From assembly GCF_011927725.1 (NCBI RefSeq), contig NZ_JAATJC010000001.1, forward strand, positions 1,681,001-1,745,000: a stretch of 64,000 bases of DNA, written 5' to 3'. Below the pieces are notes generated by a model that searched no databases, was not told where the DNA came from, and was given only the letters and a program-made list of their open reading frames with translations. The stretch is from Sphingomonas kaistensis. Its GTDB lineage: Bacteria > Pseudomonadota > Alphaproteobacteria > Sphingomonadales > Sphingomonadaceae. Made by a program: the position numbers and the translations under genes. Below are positions 18,017 to 26,835 of this stretch, in pieces (position 1 is the first letter of the stretch; the number at the start of each line of letters is the position of its first letter).

Positions 18017-18715
18017 ATGACCGCGTTCAAGTCCGGTGATCCGACCACCCTCAATCGTCTGTACGGCCGTTCCAGCGGCCACAAGCTTCGGCAGGGCCAG
18101 CAGGAGCTGATCGACCGGCTGCTGCCCGAAATCAGTGTGCCGGCCGAGGGCGAGATCAGCGCGCAGACCTTGTTCGGCGACGACCGGCCGATGCACTTCG
18201 AAATCGGCTTCGGTTCGGGCGAACATCTCGCCTATCGCGCCGACCTGCTGCCGGACCACGGCTTCGTCGGCTGCGAGCCGTTCCTCAACGGCGTCGCCAC
18301 CGCGCTCGGCCATGTCCGCGACGGGCCGCTGCGCAACGTGCGCCTGCACATGAACGATGCGCTGGAAGTGCTGCGCCGGGTGCCCGACGAAAGCCTGCTG
18401 ATGCTCTACCTGCTCCATCCCGATCCCTGGCCCAAGGCGCGCCACGCCAAGCGGCGGATGGTCAACGACGGCCCGGTCGACCTGTTCGCGGCCAAGCTCA
18501 AGCCCGGCGGCGAGCTGCGCATCGCGACCGATCACCCGGTCTATCTCGAATGGACGCTGATGATCATGCAGCGCCATATCGAGCAGTTCGAGTGGCTGGC
18601 CGAGACGCCGTCCGACTTCCTCGACCCGCCTTCCGGGTGGATCGAGACCCGCTATGGCGCGAAGAGCCGGCGCGAGGGACGGCGGCCCTATTATCTGCGC
18701 TACCGCCGCCGCTAG
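18017..18715 (+). CDS. trmB: tRNA (guanine(46)-N7)-methyltransferase
   Basis: TrmB methylates G46 in the variable loop of tRNAs using S-adenosylmethionine. The 232 residues show MHFEIGFGSGEHLAYRA (SAM-binding motif I), GCEPFLNGVA, and the family-specific LHPDPWPKARHAKRRMV and LRIATDHPVYLEW segments. It has the usual length. It starts at ATG 18017 and lies divergent from the DUF2231 gene, not in an obvious operon. Confidence 0.95.
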   Translation: MTAFKSGDPTTLNRLYGRSSGHKLRQGQQELIDRLLPEISVPAEGEISAQTLFGDDRPMHFEIGFGSGEHLAYRADLLPDHGFVGCEPFLNGVATALGHVRDGPLRNVRLHMNDALEVLRRVPDESLLMLYLLHPDPWPKARHAKRRMVNDGPVDLFAAKLKPGGELRIATDHPVYLEWTLMIMQRHIEQFEWLAETPSDFLDPPSGWIETRYGAKSRREGRRPYYLRYRRR

Positions 18716-18815
18716 GCTCGCGGCTTGCGCGCCGCGGCGGGGTGGGGCACCATCGCCGCGCGCCTGACCAGCGCTTGTGCGTCGTTCCTTCGCCCGCGAA
18801 CCGGAGACGCCCTCG

Positions 18816-19115
18816 ATGAGCCCCATGCAACGCTTCTGCCTGCTCGGCTTCGCCGCGGGCGCCAGCATGCCTGCGGCCGCCTTGCAGGACGACCGTCAGC
18901 GGAGTGGATCGGCCGCGCGCTGGACCGGGCCGGGCTGGTATCTCCTCGAGCACCGCGGCGGATCTCTCGCGGACCTGATCCGCGCCGGGCCGTTCCCGGC
19001 GCAGGCGGCCTGCGCGGCGGCACGAAGCGGCGTCGAGCCACTGCCGCCGTCCGGCCATCCCGAACTCGACTTGCTGACCTGCCGGGACCTCCGGACGCCG
19101 CCGTCGCCGGCCTAG
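18816..19115 (+). CDS. Small exported hypothetical protein, about 99 residues
   Basis: The ATG at 18816 has GGAG ten bases upstream; an ATG three codons later is also possible. A signal peptide is likely: RFCLLGFAAGASMPAAALQ with AxA-type cleavage sites. The mature part has GPGWYLLEHRGGSLADLIRAGPF and then two cysteines (AACAAARS and LLTC) that could form a disulfide in the periplasm. The pattern resembles short sphingomonad hypothetical proteins. No function can be given. It is convergent with corC. Confidence 0.55.
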   Translation: MSPMQRFCLLGFAAGASMPAAALQDDRQRSGSAARWTGPGWYLLEHRGGSLADLIRAGPFPAQAACAAARSGVEPLPPSGHPELDLLTCRDLRTPPSPA

Positions 19116-19128
19116 CCGGCTCGCTGCG

Positions 19129-20007
19129 TCACGCGTCGGCCAGCTCGGCGCCTTCGGGTGCGTGCAGGCGAAGCCGGATCATCTTGCGCTCGTCGGCCTC
19201 GACCGATTCCAGCCGCCAGCCGCTCGGGTGGGCAATGCTCTCGCCCGGCTCCAGGATCCGCCCGGCAAGCAGGAAGGCCAGCCCGCCCAGCGTATCGACC
19301 TCGTCGTCCTCGGCGATCAGGCGGGCGTCGACCGCGTCGGCAAGCTCGTCGAGCTCGAGCCGCGCGTCGGCTTCCCACAGGCCATCGTCGAGCCGGGCGA
19401 GCAAGGGCTGCTCCTCCTCGTCATGCTCATCGGCGATGTCACCGACGATCTCCTCGACCACGTCCTCGATGGTGACCAGCCCCTCGGTTCCGCCGAATTC
19501 GTCGATCACCACCGCCAGGTGGATCCGCTCGGCCCGCATCCGGGCGAGCAGGTCGAGCACTCCCATGCTCTCGGGAACGTAGAGCGGCAGCCGCATGATC
19601 TCCTCGACGCTCTTGCGCTCGGTGGCGTCGAAGTAAGCGTTGAAGACGTCCTTGATGTGGACCATCCCGATGATCTCATCGAGGCTTTCGCCGGTAATCG
19701 GCAGGCGGCTGTGGCCCGCTTCGGCGAAAATGGCGGCCAGTTCCTCCATGCTGCTGCCGTGCTTCGCCGAGATGATCTCGCCCCGCGTGACGCAGATGTC
19801 GCCGGCGGTCCGGTCGCCGAAATGAAGCAGATTCTTGAGCATCTGCCGCTCGAGCGGGCTGAGGTCGCCCTGCTTCTGCTTGTCGTCCTCGGCGTCGTCG
19901 ATCGCTTCCTCGATCTGGTCGCGCAGCGTGGTTTCGCCATCGTCGCCGAACATCAGGCTGCGAAGGCCGCGCCACAGGCGCGAACCAGTGTCGGGCTGGG
20001 TGGCCAT
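19129..20007 (-). CDS. corC: CorC/HlyC-family CBS-domain protein
   Basis: A 292-residue soluble protein without the DUF21 membrane domain. A short acidic N-terminal segment leads into two CBS domains (about residues 65-185, starting GDICVTRGEIISA and with VVIDEFGGTEGLVTIEDVVEEIVGDI). The C-terminal CorC_HlyC domain follows (about 205-285). Such proteins are linked to magnesium/cobalt efflux, and in this operon arrangement (phoH-ybeY-corC, usually followed by lnt) to membrane or ribosome maintenance. The ATG shares one base with the ybeY stop. In this genome lnt sits elsewhere. Confidence 0.9.
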   Translation of the reverse strand: MATQPDTGSRLWRGLRSLMFGDDGETTLRDQIEEAIDDAEDDKQKQGDLSPLERQMLKNLLHFGDRTAGDICVTRGEIISAKHGSSMEELAAIFAEAGHSRLPITGESLDEIIGMVHIKDVFNAYFDATERKSVEEIMRLPLYVPESMGVLDLLARMRAERIHLAVVIDEFGGTEGLVTIEDVVEEIVGDIADEHDEEEQPLLARLDDGLWEADARLELDELADAVDARLIAEDDEVDTLGGLAFLLAGRILEPGESIAHPSGWRLESVEADERKMIRLRLHAPEGAELADA

Positions 20008-20513
20008 CAGGCGGCCACCTCATAAGGGTTGGACAGCCCGAGCCGGGCGAGTGCGCGCACCTCGCGGGCTTCCATGTCTTCGGCGGTGTCGTCGTCCATG
20101 TGATCGTAACCAAGCAGATGAAGGGTGCCATGCACCAGCAGGTGGGCGGCATGATCGGGCAGGGGCAGCGCCTTCTCCGCGGCTTCGCGGGCGCAGGTCG
20201 CGCGGGCCAGGACGATGTCGCCGAGCATCAGTTCGGGGCCGGGCGTACCGGCTCCGTCCAGTTCCTCGGGTTCGGCCTGCGGGAAGGACAGGACGTTGGT
20301 CGGCTTGTCCTTGCCGCGCCACTCGGCGTTGAGGGCCTGCACTTCCTCGTCGCTGGTCAGGACGATCGACAGCTCGACCGGGCGCGCGGCCTGGACCAGA
20401 CCGGGAAAGGCGCTTTCGGCGATGGCGGCCCGGGCCGCGGCTTCGGCGAGCCGCGCCCAGTCGGTGCTACTGTCCCAGTCGTCGTCGGCGTCGAGGCTGA
20501 TGTCGAGGCTCAA
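20007..20513 (-). CDS. ybeY: Endoribonuclease YbeY
   Basis: YbeY is a zinc-dependent RNase for 16S rRNA 3'-end maturation and ribosome quality control. The 168 residues contain the metal-binding motif [11 protein letters not shown] (three His) and the preceding region [17 protein letters not shown]. It starts at TTG overlapping the phoH stop (TTGA); no ATG is in frame nearby. It lies between phoH and corC, the usual order. Confidence 0.95.
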   Translation of the reverse strand: MSLDISLDADDDWDSSTDWARLAEAAARAAIAESAFPGLVQAARPVELSIVLTSDEEVQALNAEWRGKDKPTNVLSFPQAEPEELDGAGTPGPELMLGDIVLARATCAREAAEKALPLPDHAAHLLVHGTLHLLGYDHMDDDTAEDMEAREVRALARLGLSNPYEVAA

Positions 20514-21520
20514 TTCCCGGGTCCCTCATAAGCTTCGACGATTCGGCCGACCAGCGGATGGCGGACCACGTCGGCAGCGCTGAACCGCACCGTCGCGAGC
20601 CGCGGAATGCCTTCGAGCTTGGTGACCGCGTCGGCCAGCCCGCTCTCCACGCCCCGCGGCAAGTCGGTCTGGTTGGGATCGCCGCAGATCACCATCCTGC
20701 TGCGCATGCCGAAGCGGGTGAGGAACATCTTCATCTGCTGCGGCGTGGTGTTCTGCGCTTCGTCGAGGATGATGAAGGCGTCGCTCAGCGTCCGGCCGCG
20801 CATGAAGGCGATCGGCGCGATCTCGATCTCGCCGGACGCGATCCGCCGCTCGACCTGTTCGGTCGGAAGCATGTCGTAGAGCGCGTCGTAAAGCGGGCGG
20901 AGATAGGGATCGACCTTCTCCTTCATGTCGCCGGGCAGGAAGCCGAGCCGTTCGCCGGCCTCCACCGCAGGACGCGACAGGATCAGCCGGTCGACCTGCC
21001 CGCCGATCAGCATCGACACCGCCTGCGCCACCGCGAGATAGGTCTTGCCCGTGCCCGCCGGCCCGAGCGCGAAGATCATGTCGTCGCGGGCCAGCGCCTC
21101 CATGTAGGCGGTCTGGATGGTCGAGCGCGGGACGATGGTCTTCTTGCGGGTGCGGATCATCACGCGGTTGGGATTGGCGGCCGGCGCATCGGCGTCGGGC
21201 ACGATCCCGTCGAGCTGGCGCTGGGCGCCCATGCCGATCACGCTTTCGACCACTGCAAGATCGACGTCCTGTCCGGCGTCGAGACGGCTGTAGAGGTCGA
21301 CCAGCACTTCCTTGGCGCGGGCCGCGCTGTCGGGCTCGCCCTCGATCTGCACGCGGGTGCCGCGCGCGGCGATATTCACGCCGAGCCGGTCCTCGATCGC
21401 CACCAGGTGGCGGTCATACTCACCGAATAGCGGCCCGAGCAGGTAGGGCTGCTCGAACTCAATCTCGAGGCGGGCGCGGGTGGGGTCGTCCACGGCGCGG
21501 AGGTCGGGGCGCTTGGGCAT
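20510..21520 (-). CDS. ybeZ: PhoH-family ATPase (YbeZ)
   Basis: A 336-residue PhoH-like protein. Walker [13 protein letters not shown] is near residues 152-163, followed by [22 protein letters not shown] and the Walker B segment [21 protein letters not shown], and [11 protein letters not shown]. The N-terminal part has a KH-like segment ([13 protein letters not shown]). It is thought to work with YbeY on RNA, and the four-base overlap with ybeY supports this. It starts at ATG 21520. Confidence 0.95.
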   Translation of the reverse strand: MPKRPDLRAVDDPTRARLEIEFEQPYLLGPLFGEYDRHLVAIEDRLGVNIAARGTRVQIEGEPDSAARAKEVLVDLYSRLDAGQDVDLAVVESVIGMGAQRQLDGIVPDADAPAANPNRVMIRTRKKTIVPRSTIQTAYMEALARDDMIFALGPAGTGKTYLAVAQAVSMLIGGQVDRLILSRPAVEAGERLGFLPGDMKEKVDPYLRPLYDALYDMLPTEQVERRIASGEIEIAPIAFMRGRTLSDAFIILDEAQNTTPQQMKMFLTRFGMRSRMVICGDPNQTDLPRGVESGLADAVTKLEGIPRLATVRFSAADVVRHPLVGRIVEAYEGPGN

Positions 21521-21582
21521 CTAGCGGCTTGAAGCCATAGGGTGCGTCATCGTTCCCGAATGTAGTGCGTGCTGCGGCAGAG

Positions 21583-22902
21583 TCACGCGGCCTGTTTGCT
21601 GTTTCGCGCGATAAGCTCACCCGCCAGGCTGTTGGGAAGCGCGGCGGTCAGCCGGACGTCGATCATGTCGCCGATTTGTGCGTCGGTATCGACGAACACC
21701 GATTGCAGCCACGGGGACTTGCCGATCATCTGCCCCGGCTTGCGGCCGACGCGGTCGACTAGGATGCGGGTTTCGGTGCCGACCTTGGAGGCGTTGAAGC
21801 GGCGGCTCTGCTCCATGACCAGCGCCTGCAGCCGCTGCAGCCGTTCGTCCTTGACGGCCTCGGGCACCTGATCGCCCATCGTTGCTGCCGGCGTGCCGGG
21901 GCGGGCGCTGTACTTGAAGGTGAAGGCCGAGGCGTAGCCGACCTGCTCGACGATTTGCAGCGTCGCGGCGAAATCCTCCTCGGTTTCGCCAGGGAAACCG
22001 ACGATGAAATCGCCCGACAGCGCGATCGCGGGGTTGGCGGCGCGGACCCTGGCGATGACCGCCAGATAGTCGGCCGCCGTATGATGGCGGTTCATGGCCT
22101 TGAGGATGCGGTCGCTGCCGGCCTGCACGGGGAGGTGGAGGTAGGGCATCAGCTCGGGCACCTCGGCATGGGCGGCGATGAGGTCATCGGCCATGTTGAT
22201 CGGGTGCGAGGTGGTGTAGCGGATCCGCTCCAGCCCCGGCAGCGGTGCAAGGCGGCGGATCAGGGTCGCAAGCGTCTCGCTGCCGTCCTCCCATGCGTTG
22301 ACGTTCTGCCCAAGCAGGGTGAGCTCGCGCGTTCCGCCCTCGACCAGCTGCGCCGCCTCGTCGAGGAGGTCGCCAAGCGGCCGGCTGACCTCGGCGCCGC
22401 GCGTATAGGGCACCACGCAATAAGTGCAGAATTTGTCGCACCCTTCCTGCACCGACAGAAAGGCCGAAACGCCGGCGCGGCGGCGGCGTGGGAGGGCGGC
22501 GAACTTGTCGAGCGGCGGCAGGTCGGTATCGACCGGGCGGGCGCCCGCCTCGACCTCGCGAAGCATCTGCGGCAGGCGGTGATAGGCTTGCGGACCGACC
22601 ACGAGGTCGATCGCCTTCGACCGACGTTTGGCCTCCGCACCCTCGGCCTGCGCGACGCAGCCGGCCAGCGCGATCACCGGCCGGGTGCCATCCTCGCGGC
22701 GCAGGCGGCCGACTTCGCTATAGGCTTTTTCCGCGGCCTTTTCGCGGATGTGGCAGGTGTTGAGGACCACGACGTCCGCCTCGGCACCCGAGGCGGCGGG
22801 GGTCATTCCCTCGGCACCGAGCAGTTCGGCCATCCGCTCGCCGTCGTAGACATTCATCTGGCAGCCGAAGGACTTGATGGCGAAGGTGCGGGGGGCGGTC
22901 AT
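21583..22902 (-). CDS. miaB: tRNA-2-methylthio-N6-dimethylallyladenosine synthase
   Basis: MiaB is a radical SAM methylthiotransferase that modifies A37 of tRNAs. The 439 residues have the three N-terminal cysteines for one 4Fe-4S cluster ([28 protein letters not shown]), the radical SAM motif GCDKFCTYC (CxxxCxxC), and a C-terminal TRAM domain ([20 protein letters not shown]). It lies 62 bases upstream of phoH on the same strand and is probably in the same transcript. Confidence 0.96.
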   Translation of the reverse strand: MTAPRTFAIKSFGCQMNVYDGERMAELLGAEGMTPAASGAEADVVVLNTCHIREKAAEKAYSEVGRLRREDGTRPVIALAGCVAQAEGAEAKRRSKAIDLVVGPQAYHRLPQMLREVEAGARPVDTDLPPLDKFAALPRRRRAGVSAFLSVQEGCDKFCTYCVVPYTRGAEVSRPLGDLLDEAAQLVEGGTRELTLLGQNVNAWEDGSETLATLIRRLAPLPGLERIRYTTSHPINMADDLIAAHAEVPELMPYLHLPVQAGSDRILKAMNRHHTAADYLAVIARVRAANPAIALSGDFIVGFPGETEEDFAATLQIVEQVGYASAFTFKYSARPGTPAATMGDQVPEAVKDERLQRLQALVMEQSRRFNASKVGTETRILVDRVGRKPGQMIGKSPWLQSVFVDTDAQIGDMIDVRLTAALPNSLAGELIARNSKQAA

Positions 22903-22932
22903 GGCGCCGCGCCTATACGCCGCGCGGGCAAG

Positions 22933-23640
22933 CTAGGCCAGCCGAAGGGAGGAAGCGATTGACGCCCGAGACTGGCTGGTCAGCGCCTTGCGATCCTGCC
23001 CCGGGGCGAGGGGGTCGAGGAAGCGAAGGGTAACGGCGACCGTCCCCCTGCGGCCGAGCAGGCGAATGAAGTTGGCCTTCCCCGTCTCGCCCGCGGGCCA
23101 GCCGAACTCCGGCGCGTCACCGCCATAGTCGATCGCCACCGGCTGGACGGTGAGCAAAGGATCCTCGGCAAGCTTGAGCAGGCTCGAGCGGAACGGCAAC
23201 AGGGCGGTGCCGTCGCTGACGGTGCCTTCGGGGAACAGGCACAGGGGCTTGTGACTGCGGACCGCTGCCTCCATCGCCGCCAGCTGCTCACCCACCGAGC
23301 CCCGGCGGTCGCGCTCGACGAAGACGGTGCCATTCTCCTCGCACAGCCAGCGCATGAAGGGCTGGTCGCCAAGATTGTCCTTGGCCACGAAGGCGCAGTC
23401 GGTCGCCCCCGCAAGCATCGGAATGTCGAGCCAGCTGACGTGGTTGGCGACGATCAGCGTGCCACCGCGGGGCCGGGGGCCGACCGCGCTGACCCGTGCG
23501 CCCGCGATCCAGCCGGTGCCGCGCAGGAACCGGCGCGGCCATGGCGACGCGCCGAAGTTGCGAACGACCAGGTGGATGCTCGCGCAGGCGACGAACAGCA
23601 GGACGATGGCGAGCAGCCGAAGGAGCGCCCGCAGCTTCAC
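22933..23640 (-). CDS. 1-acyl-sn-glycerol-3-phosphate acyltransferase (PlsC family)
   Basis: A 235-residue membrane-associated acyltransferase for phospholipid synthesis or remodelling. A GTG start leads into an N-terminal hydrophobic helix (LRALLRLLAIVLLFVACASI). The PlsC motifs are modified but recognisable: NHVSWLDIPML (NHxxxxD form), then GTVFVERDRRGS and LCLFPEGTVSDGT. It lies between fur and miaB on the same strand, an arrangement seen in other alphaproteobacteria. Confidence 0.9.
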   Translation of the reverse strand: MKLRALLRLLAIVLLFVACASIHLVVRNFGASPWPRRFLRGTGWIAGARVSAVGPRPRGGTLIVANHVSWLDIPMLAGATDCAFVAKDNLGDQPFMRWLCEENGTVFVERDRRGSVGEQLAAMEAAVRSHKPLCLFPEGTVSDGTALLPFRSSLLKLAEDPLLTVQPVAIDYGGDAPEFGWPAGETGKANFIRLLGRRGTVAVTLRFLDPLAPGQDRKALTSQSRASIASSLRLA

Positions 23641-23658
23641 CGTGCGGCGAAGACGGGC

Positions 23659-24081
23659 CTAGCGGTCGCGCTCAAGCGGGACGCCGTACAATTCCAGGCG
23701 ATGGTCGACGAGCTTGAAGCCAAGCCGCTCGGCGACCCGGGCCTTGAGCAATTCGAGTTCCTCGTCGTGGAATTCGACGACCTTGCCGCTTTCGACGTCG
23801 ATCAGGTGGTCGTGATGTTCCTCGCTCACCGCTTCGTAGCGCGAGCGGCCGTTGCCGAACTCGTGCCGCTCGAGGATCCCGGCTTCCTCGAACAGGCGGA
23901 CGGTACGGTAAACGGTGGCGATGGAGATGTTCGGATCGATCGCCGAGGCCCGCTCGTGCAGGGTTTCGACATCCGGATGATCGGCGCTTTCCGAGATGAT
24001 GCGGGCGATGGTCCGGCGCTGTTCGGTGATCCGCAGCCCTTTTTCGGCGCAGAGCGCTTCGATGTCGATGTTGCGGTGCAT
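23659..24081 (-). CDS. fur: Fur-family transcriptional regulator (Fur/Mur type)
   Basis: A 140-residue metal-dependent repressor. The N-terminal winged helix (LRITEQRRTIARIISES, then PNISIATVYRTVRLFEEAGIL) is followed by the metal-binding HHDHLIDVESGKVVEFHDEE segment. The two CxxC pairs of classical Fur are missing: the place where CxxC is expected reads IDVESG, as in alphaproteobacterial Fur/Mur proteins, which respond to iron or manganese. It starts at ATG 24081, just downstream of a strong hairpin after mucR. Confidence 0.92.
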   Translation of the reverse strand: MHRNIDIEALCAEKGLRITEQRRTIARIISESADHPDVETLHERASAIDPNISIATVYRTVRLFEEAGILERHEFGNGRSRYEAVSEEHHDHLIDVESGKVVEFHDEELELLKARVAERLGFKLVDHRLELYGVPLERDR

Positions 24082-24100
24082 GGAGGCGGATTAAGGGAGC

Positions 24101-24128
24101 GGAGGCGGGGCGTCTAGGCCCCGCCTCC
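24101..24128 (-). terminator. Strong hairpin between mucR and fur, probable terminator
   Basis: An exact 11-bp stem (24101-24111 with 24118-24128) and a 6-base loop just after the mucR stop. No long T-tract follows; only CTCCCTT is seen on the minus strand. It may end mucR transcription or sit in the fur leader. Confidence 0.6.
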
Positions 24129-24138
24129 GATCAACCGG

Positions 24139-24567
24139 TTACTTGGCGGCGCGGGTGCCGCGCTTGCGCTTGGTGCCAAGGCCAATGCTCTTGGCCAGCG
24201 TCCGCCGCTGCTCGGCATAATTGGGGGCGACCATCGGATAGTCGGCGGCAAGGCCCCACTTCTGGCGATACTGGTCGGGGGTCATGCTGTAATGCGTCAT
24301 CAAGTGGCGCTTCAGCATCTTGAGCTTCTTGCCGTCTTCCAGGCAGACCAGATAGTCGGGCTTGACCGAGGAGCGGATCGGAACCTTGGGCTCGAGCTTC
24401 ACTTCGGGCTCGGCCGGCTTGCCGCCCAGTCCCGACAGCGCGCCATGAACGTTCTGGATCAACTGCGGCAGGTCGTTGACCGACACGCTGTTGTTGCTGA
24501 CGTGAGCCGCGACGATGTCGGCGGTCAAGGTGATCAGGGTTTCTGCGCTGTGTTCGTCGTCAATCAT
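24139..24567 (-). CDS. MucR/Ros-family zinc-finger transcriptional regulator
   Basis: A 142-residue regulator. The ATG at 24567 is chosen for its GGGAGA six bases upstream. The N-terminal half (LTADIVAAHVSNNSVSVNDLPQLIQNVHGAL) is the oligomerisation part. The C-terminal half holds the prokaryotic zinc finger: CLEDGKKLKMLKRHLMTH. The second zinc ligand is Asp instead of Cys (Cys-Asp-His-His), as in Ml-type proteins. The tail is basic (GTKRKRGTRAAK). MucR proteins bind AT-rich DNA with TA steps and act like H-NS-type silencers in alphaproteobacteria. Confidence 0.92.
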   Translation of the reverse strand: MIDDEHSAETLITLTADIVAAHVSNNSVSVNDLPQLIQNVHGALSGLGGKPAEPEVKLEPKVPIRSSVKPDYLVCLEDGKKLKMLKRHLMTHYSMTPDQYRQKWGLAADYPMVAPNYAEQRRTLAKSIGLGTKRKRGTRAAK

Positions 24568-24683
24568 TCTTAGTCTCCCGCTAGGGGACCGCAATTCGGC
24601 ACGGTCTCAGAAAGCAACTGAACAATATCATTGGTTACGCTTGAATAACAAGTGTCACCACATTGTGCGTTGACCTGAGCTGT
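24568..24683. promoter_or_regulatory. AT-rich promoter region upstream of mucR
   Basis: A 116-base AT-rich gap in a GC-rich neighbourhood. On the minus strand TTGTTA (24646-24651), an 18-base spacer and TATTGT (24622-24627) form a plausible promoter. The AT-rich stretch with several TA steps is the kind of site MucR proteins bind, so self-repression is plausible. The gap also follows the end of rimI. Confidence 0.45.
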
Positions 24684-25160
24684 TCATACCTCGAGCGTCA
24701 TCGTCAACGCGTCGAACCTGTCGCCATTTGTGCCGCGATAATAACTGCTTCGACGACCGGCCACCGCGAACCCGTTGTCGAGATACAGGCGGACTGCCGG
24801 ATTGCCGTCCCGGACTTCGAGGTGAAGATGACGGGCCCCGGCCATCTTCTGGTCCGCCACGAAGCGTTGCAGCAAGGCGCTGCCGACGCGGCTTCGGGCG
24901 TGATCGGGACGGACCGCGATCAGCAGCAGTTCGGCCTCGTCGAGGATCCGCCTGGCAAGGCTGAACCCGACTGCATCGCCGTCCTTGCGGGCGACCATCA
25001 GGGTCACTCCGGCCATCGGCAGGATCCCGGCGCATTGGGCCCGTGTCCACGCTTCGCCGAACGAGGGGTCGAACGCCGAACACATCACCGCCATGACCGC
25101 GTCCAGGTCGTCCCCGCTTCCGCGTTCGACGAGGAGCTGCCCGGGGGCCGTACTGCTCAT
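24684..25160 (-). CDS. rimI: Ribosomal-protein-alanine N-acetyltransferase (RimI-like GNAT)
   Basis: A 158-residue GNAT enzyme beginning at ATG 25160, which overlaps the tsaB stop (ATGA); the longer open frame is not used. Motifs are ELLLIAVRPDHARSRVGSALLQ (acetyl-CoA binding; the usual RxxGxG/A is RSRVGS here) and LHLEVRDGNPAVRLYLDNGF, typical of RimI. RimI acetylates the N-terminal alanine of ribosomal protein S18 in E. coli. Pairing with tsaB is a widespread arrangement. Confidence 0.9.
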   Translation of the reverse strand: MSSTAPGQLLVERGSGDDLDAVMAVMCSAFDPSFGEAWTRAQCAGILPMAGVTLMVARKDGDAVGFSLARRILDEAELLLIAVRPDHARSRVGSALLQRFVADQKMAGARHLHLEVRDGNPAVRLYLDNGFAVAGRRSSYYRGTNGDRFDALTMTLEV

Positions 25161-25765
25161 GCCGCCTTCGGCTTCGCATCGGGGGCGCGAGCGTAGACGG
25201 GGCGTGCCGCAAGGGTGCGCAGGGAAGGGGGAAGCCAAAGCGCCGCCGCGGCGGAAGGCAGCGCATCGACCGCCTGCCCGAAGCCGCGCGCGGCGACCAG
25301 CGCGGCGGCGCCCGAACCGGCGACCAAGTGGGCGTCGATCACGGCTGCGGCGGCAGCGGGCGACAGGCTCACGACCGGGGCCACGGCAACCATCGGATCA
25401 CGGTCGAACTGCTGCACGAACAATTCGCCATGCCCGCCGGTCAGTGCCACCGCGACCGGGCCATCGCCGGGCACGCCGGCGGCGATCAGGGCGAGCGTCG
25501 ACAGTCCGGTCAGCGGCACGTTCCAGCCGATCGCCAGCCCATGGGCGGCGGCGATTCCGACGCGAAGACCGGTGAAGCTTCCGGGCCCGCAGCCGACCAG
25601 GATCGCATCGGCCCGCCGCCCATCAAGCAGCCGGTCGAGCAGCGGCATCAACTTTTCGGCATGGCCCCGCGACATCACCTCGTCGGCGTGGGCCAGCAGC
25701 ATTCCGTCCGCGTCGAACAGCGCGGCGGTGCAGGCGGGCGTGGCGGTGTCGAGGGCGAGCAGCAT
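25157..25765 (-). CDS. tsaB: tRNA threonylcarbamoyladenosine biosynthesis protein TsaB
   Basis: TsaB is the partner of TsaD in making t6A37 of ANN-decoding tRNAs. The ATG at 25765 gives 202 residues starting MLLALDTATPAC, the usual N-terminus; the frame is open 12 codons more. CGPGSFTGLRVGIAAAHGLA is the family signature near residues 59-78. The C-terminal part is Ala-rich. It is upstream of rimI with a 4-bp overlap. Confidence 0.93.
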   Translation of the reverse strand: MLLALDTATPACTAALFDADGMLLAHADEVMSRGHAEKLMPLLDRLLDGRRADAILVGCGPGSFTGLRVGIAAAHGLAIGWNVPLTGLSTLALIAAGVPGDGPVAVALTGGHGELFVQQFDRDPMVAVAPVVSLSPAAAAAVIDAHLVAGSGAAALVAARGFGQAVDALPSAAAALWLPPSLRTLAARPVYARAPDAKPKAA

Positions 25766-25858
25766 CGTCAGAATAGGGCCATGAAAGCGCGGCAAGAGCA
25801 AGAGTTGGCGGTTTTTGGCCCATTGCGGATGCGCCGAATTGCCTTCTTGCTGCTGTCG

Positions 25859-26833
25859 TCAGGGAATGAGCAAAACCGAACCGGTGGTTTCGCGGGCTTC
25901 AAGCGCCCGGTGCGCCTCGGCGGCCTGGTCGAGCGCATAGCGCGATCCGATCGTCACCGATACCTTGCCGTTGCGGATCATCTCCCACAGACGTTCGGCC
26001 CCTTCGCGGCGCTCGTCGCTGGTGGCGTAATAATCGAACAGGGTCGGGCGGGTGACGCGAAGGCTTCCCTTTTGCGCCAGGACGCCAAGCGCCACGCCGG
26101 TCACCGGGCCCGAGGCGTTGCCATAGCTGACGATCAGCCCGCGCCGCGCGGCGGAATCGAGGCTTGCGTCCCAGGTGTCGGCGCCGACTCCGTCGAACAC
26201 GATCTCGCAGCCCTTGCCGCCGGTGAGCGCTCGGACCCGCTCGGCGACGGGCTGGTGGTCGTAGCGGATGATCTCGTCCGCCCCGGCCTGTGTCGCCAGC
26301 GCCGCCTTGGCCTCGGTAGAAACCGTCCCGATCACCCGCGCGCCGATGGCCTTGAGCCATTGCACCAGGATGAGGCCGACCCCGCCCGCGGCGGCATGGA
26401 CCAGCACATCCATTCCCGGCCTCACGCCGGCGCAGCGTTCGACCAGGAATTCGGCGGTGCAACCCTTGAGCAGCGCGGCTGCGGCGAGCTCCGACGGCAC
26501 ATCCTCGGGCACCCGCAGGAGGCTTGCGGCGGGCACGATCCGGGCGGTCGAATAAGCACCGCGCTCGGGTCCGAAGGTTGCCACCCGGTCGCCCGGCCTC
26601 AGCGCGACGCCCGGCCCGACCGCAAGCACTCGCCCGGCCGCTTCCATCCCCAATGCAGTCGGCAAGGAAGCAGGATAGAGGCCGGTGCGGTGGTAGGTAT
26701 CGATGAAGTTGATGCCGACCGCTTCATTGGCCATCACCACTTCCCCGGGCTCGGGTGGGGGAAGGTCCACTTCCAACCACTCGATGACCTCGGGACCGCC
26801 GAAGCGGCGGATGATCGCCTGAAGCGCCTTCAT
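25859..26833 (-). CDS. Zinc-independent quinone oxidoreductase (zeta-crystallin-like MDR family)
   Basis: A 324-residue NADPH-dependent medium-chain reductase starting at MKALQAIIRRFGG. The N-terminal GroES-like domain has NEAVGINFIDTYHRTGLYP and the Rossmann domain has VHAAAGGVGLILVQWLKAIGA. No zinc ligands are seen, as in QorA-type enzymes, which reduce quinones or enones. The ATG lies two bases after the stop of the large amidohydrolase gene, so they are probably in one transcript. Confidence 0.9.
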   Translation of the reverse strand: MKALQAIIRRFGGPEVIEWLEVDLPPPEPGEVVMANEAVGINFIDTYHRTGLYPASLPTALGMEAAGRVLAVGPGVALRPGDRVATFGPERGAYSTARIVPAASLLRVPEDVPSELAAAALLKGCTAEFLVERCAGVRPGMDVLVHAAAGGVGLILVQWLKAIGARVIGTVSTEAKAALATQAGADEIIRYDHQPVAERVRALTGGKGCEIVFDGVGADTWDASLDSAARRGLIVSYGNASGPVTGVALGVLAQKGSLRVTRPTLFDYYATSDERREGAERLWEMIRNGKVSVTIGSRYALDQAAEAHRALEARETTGSVLLIP

Positions 26834-26835
26834 CG

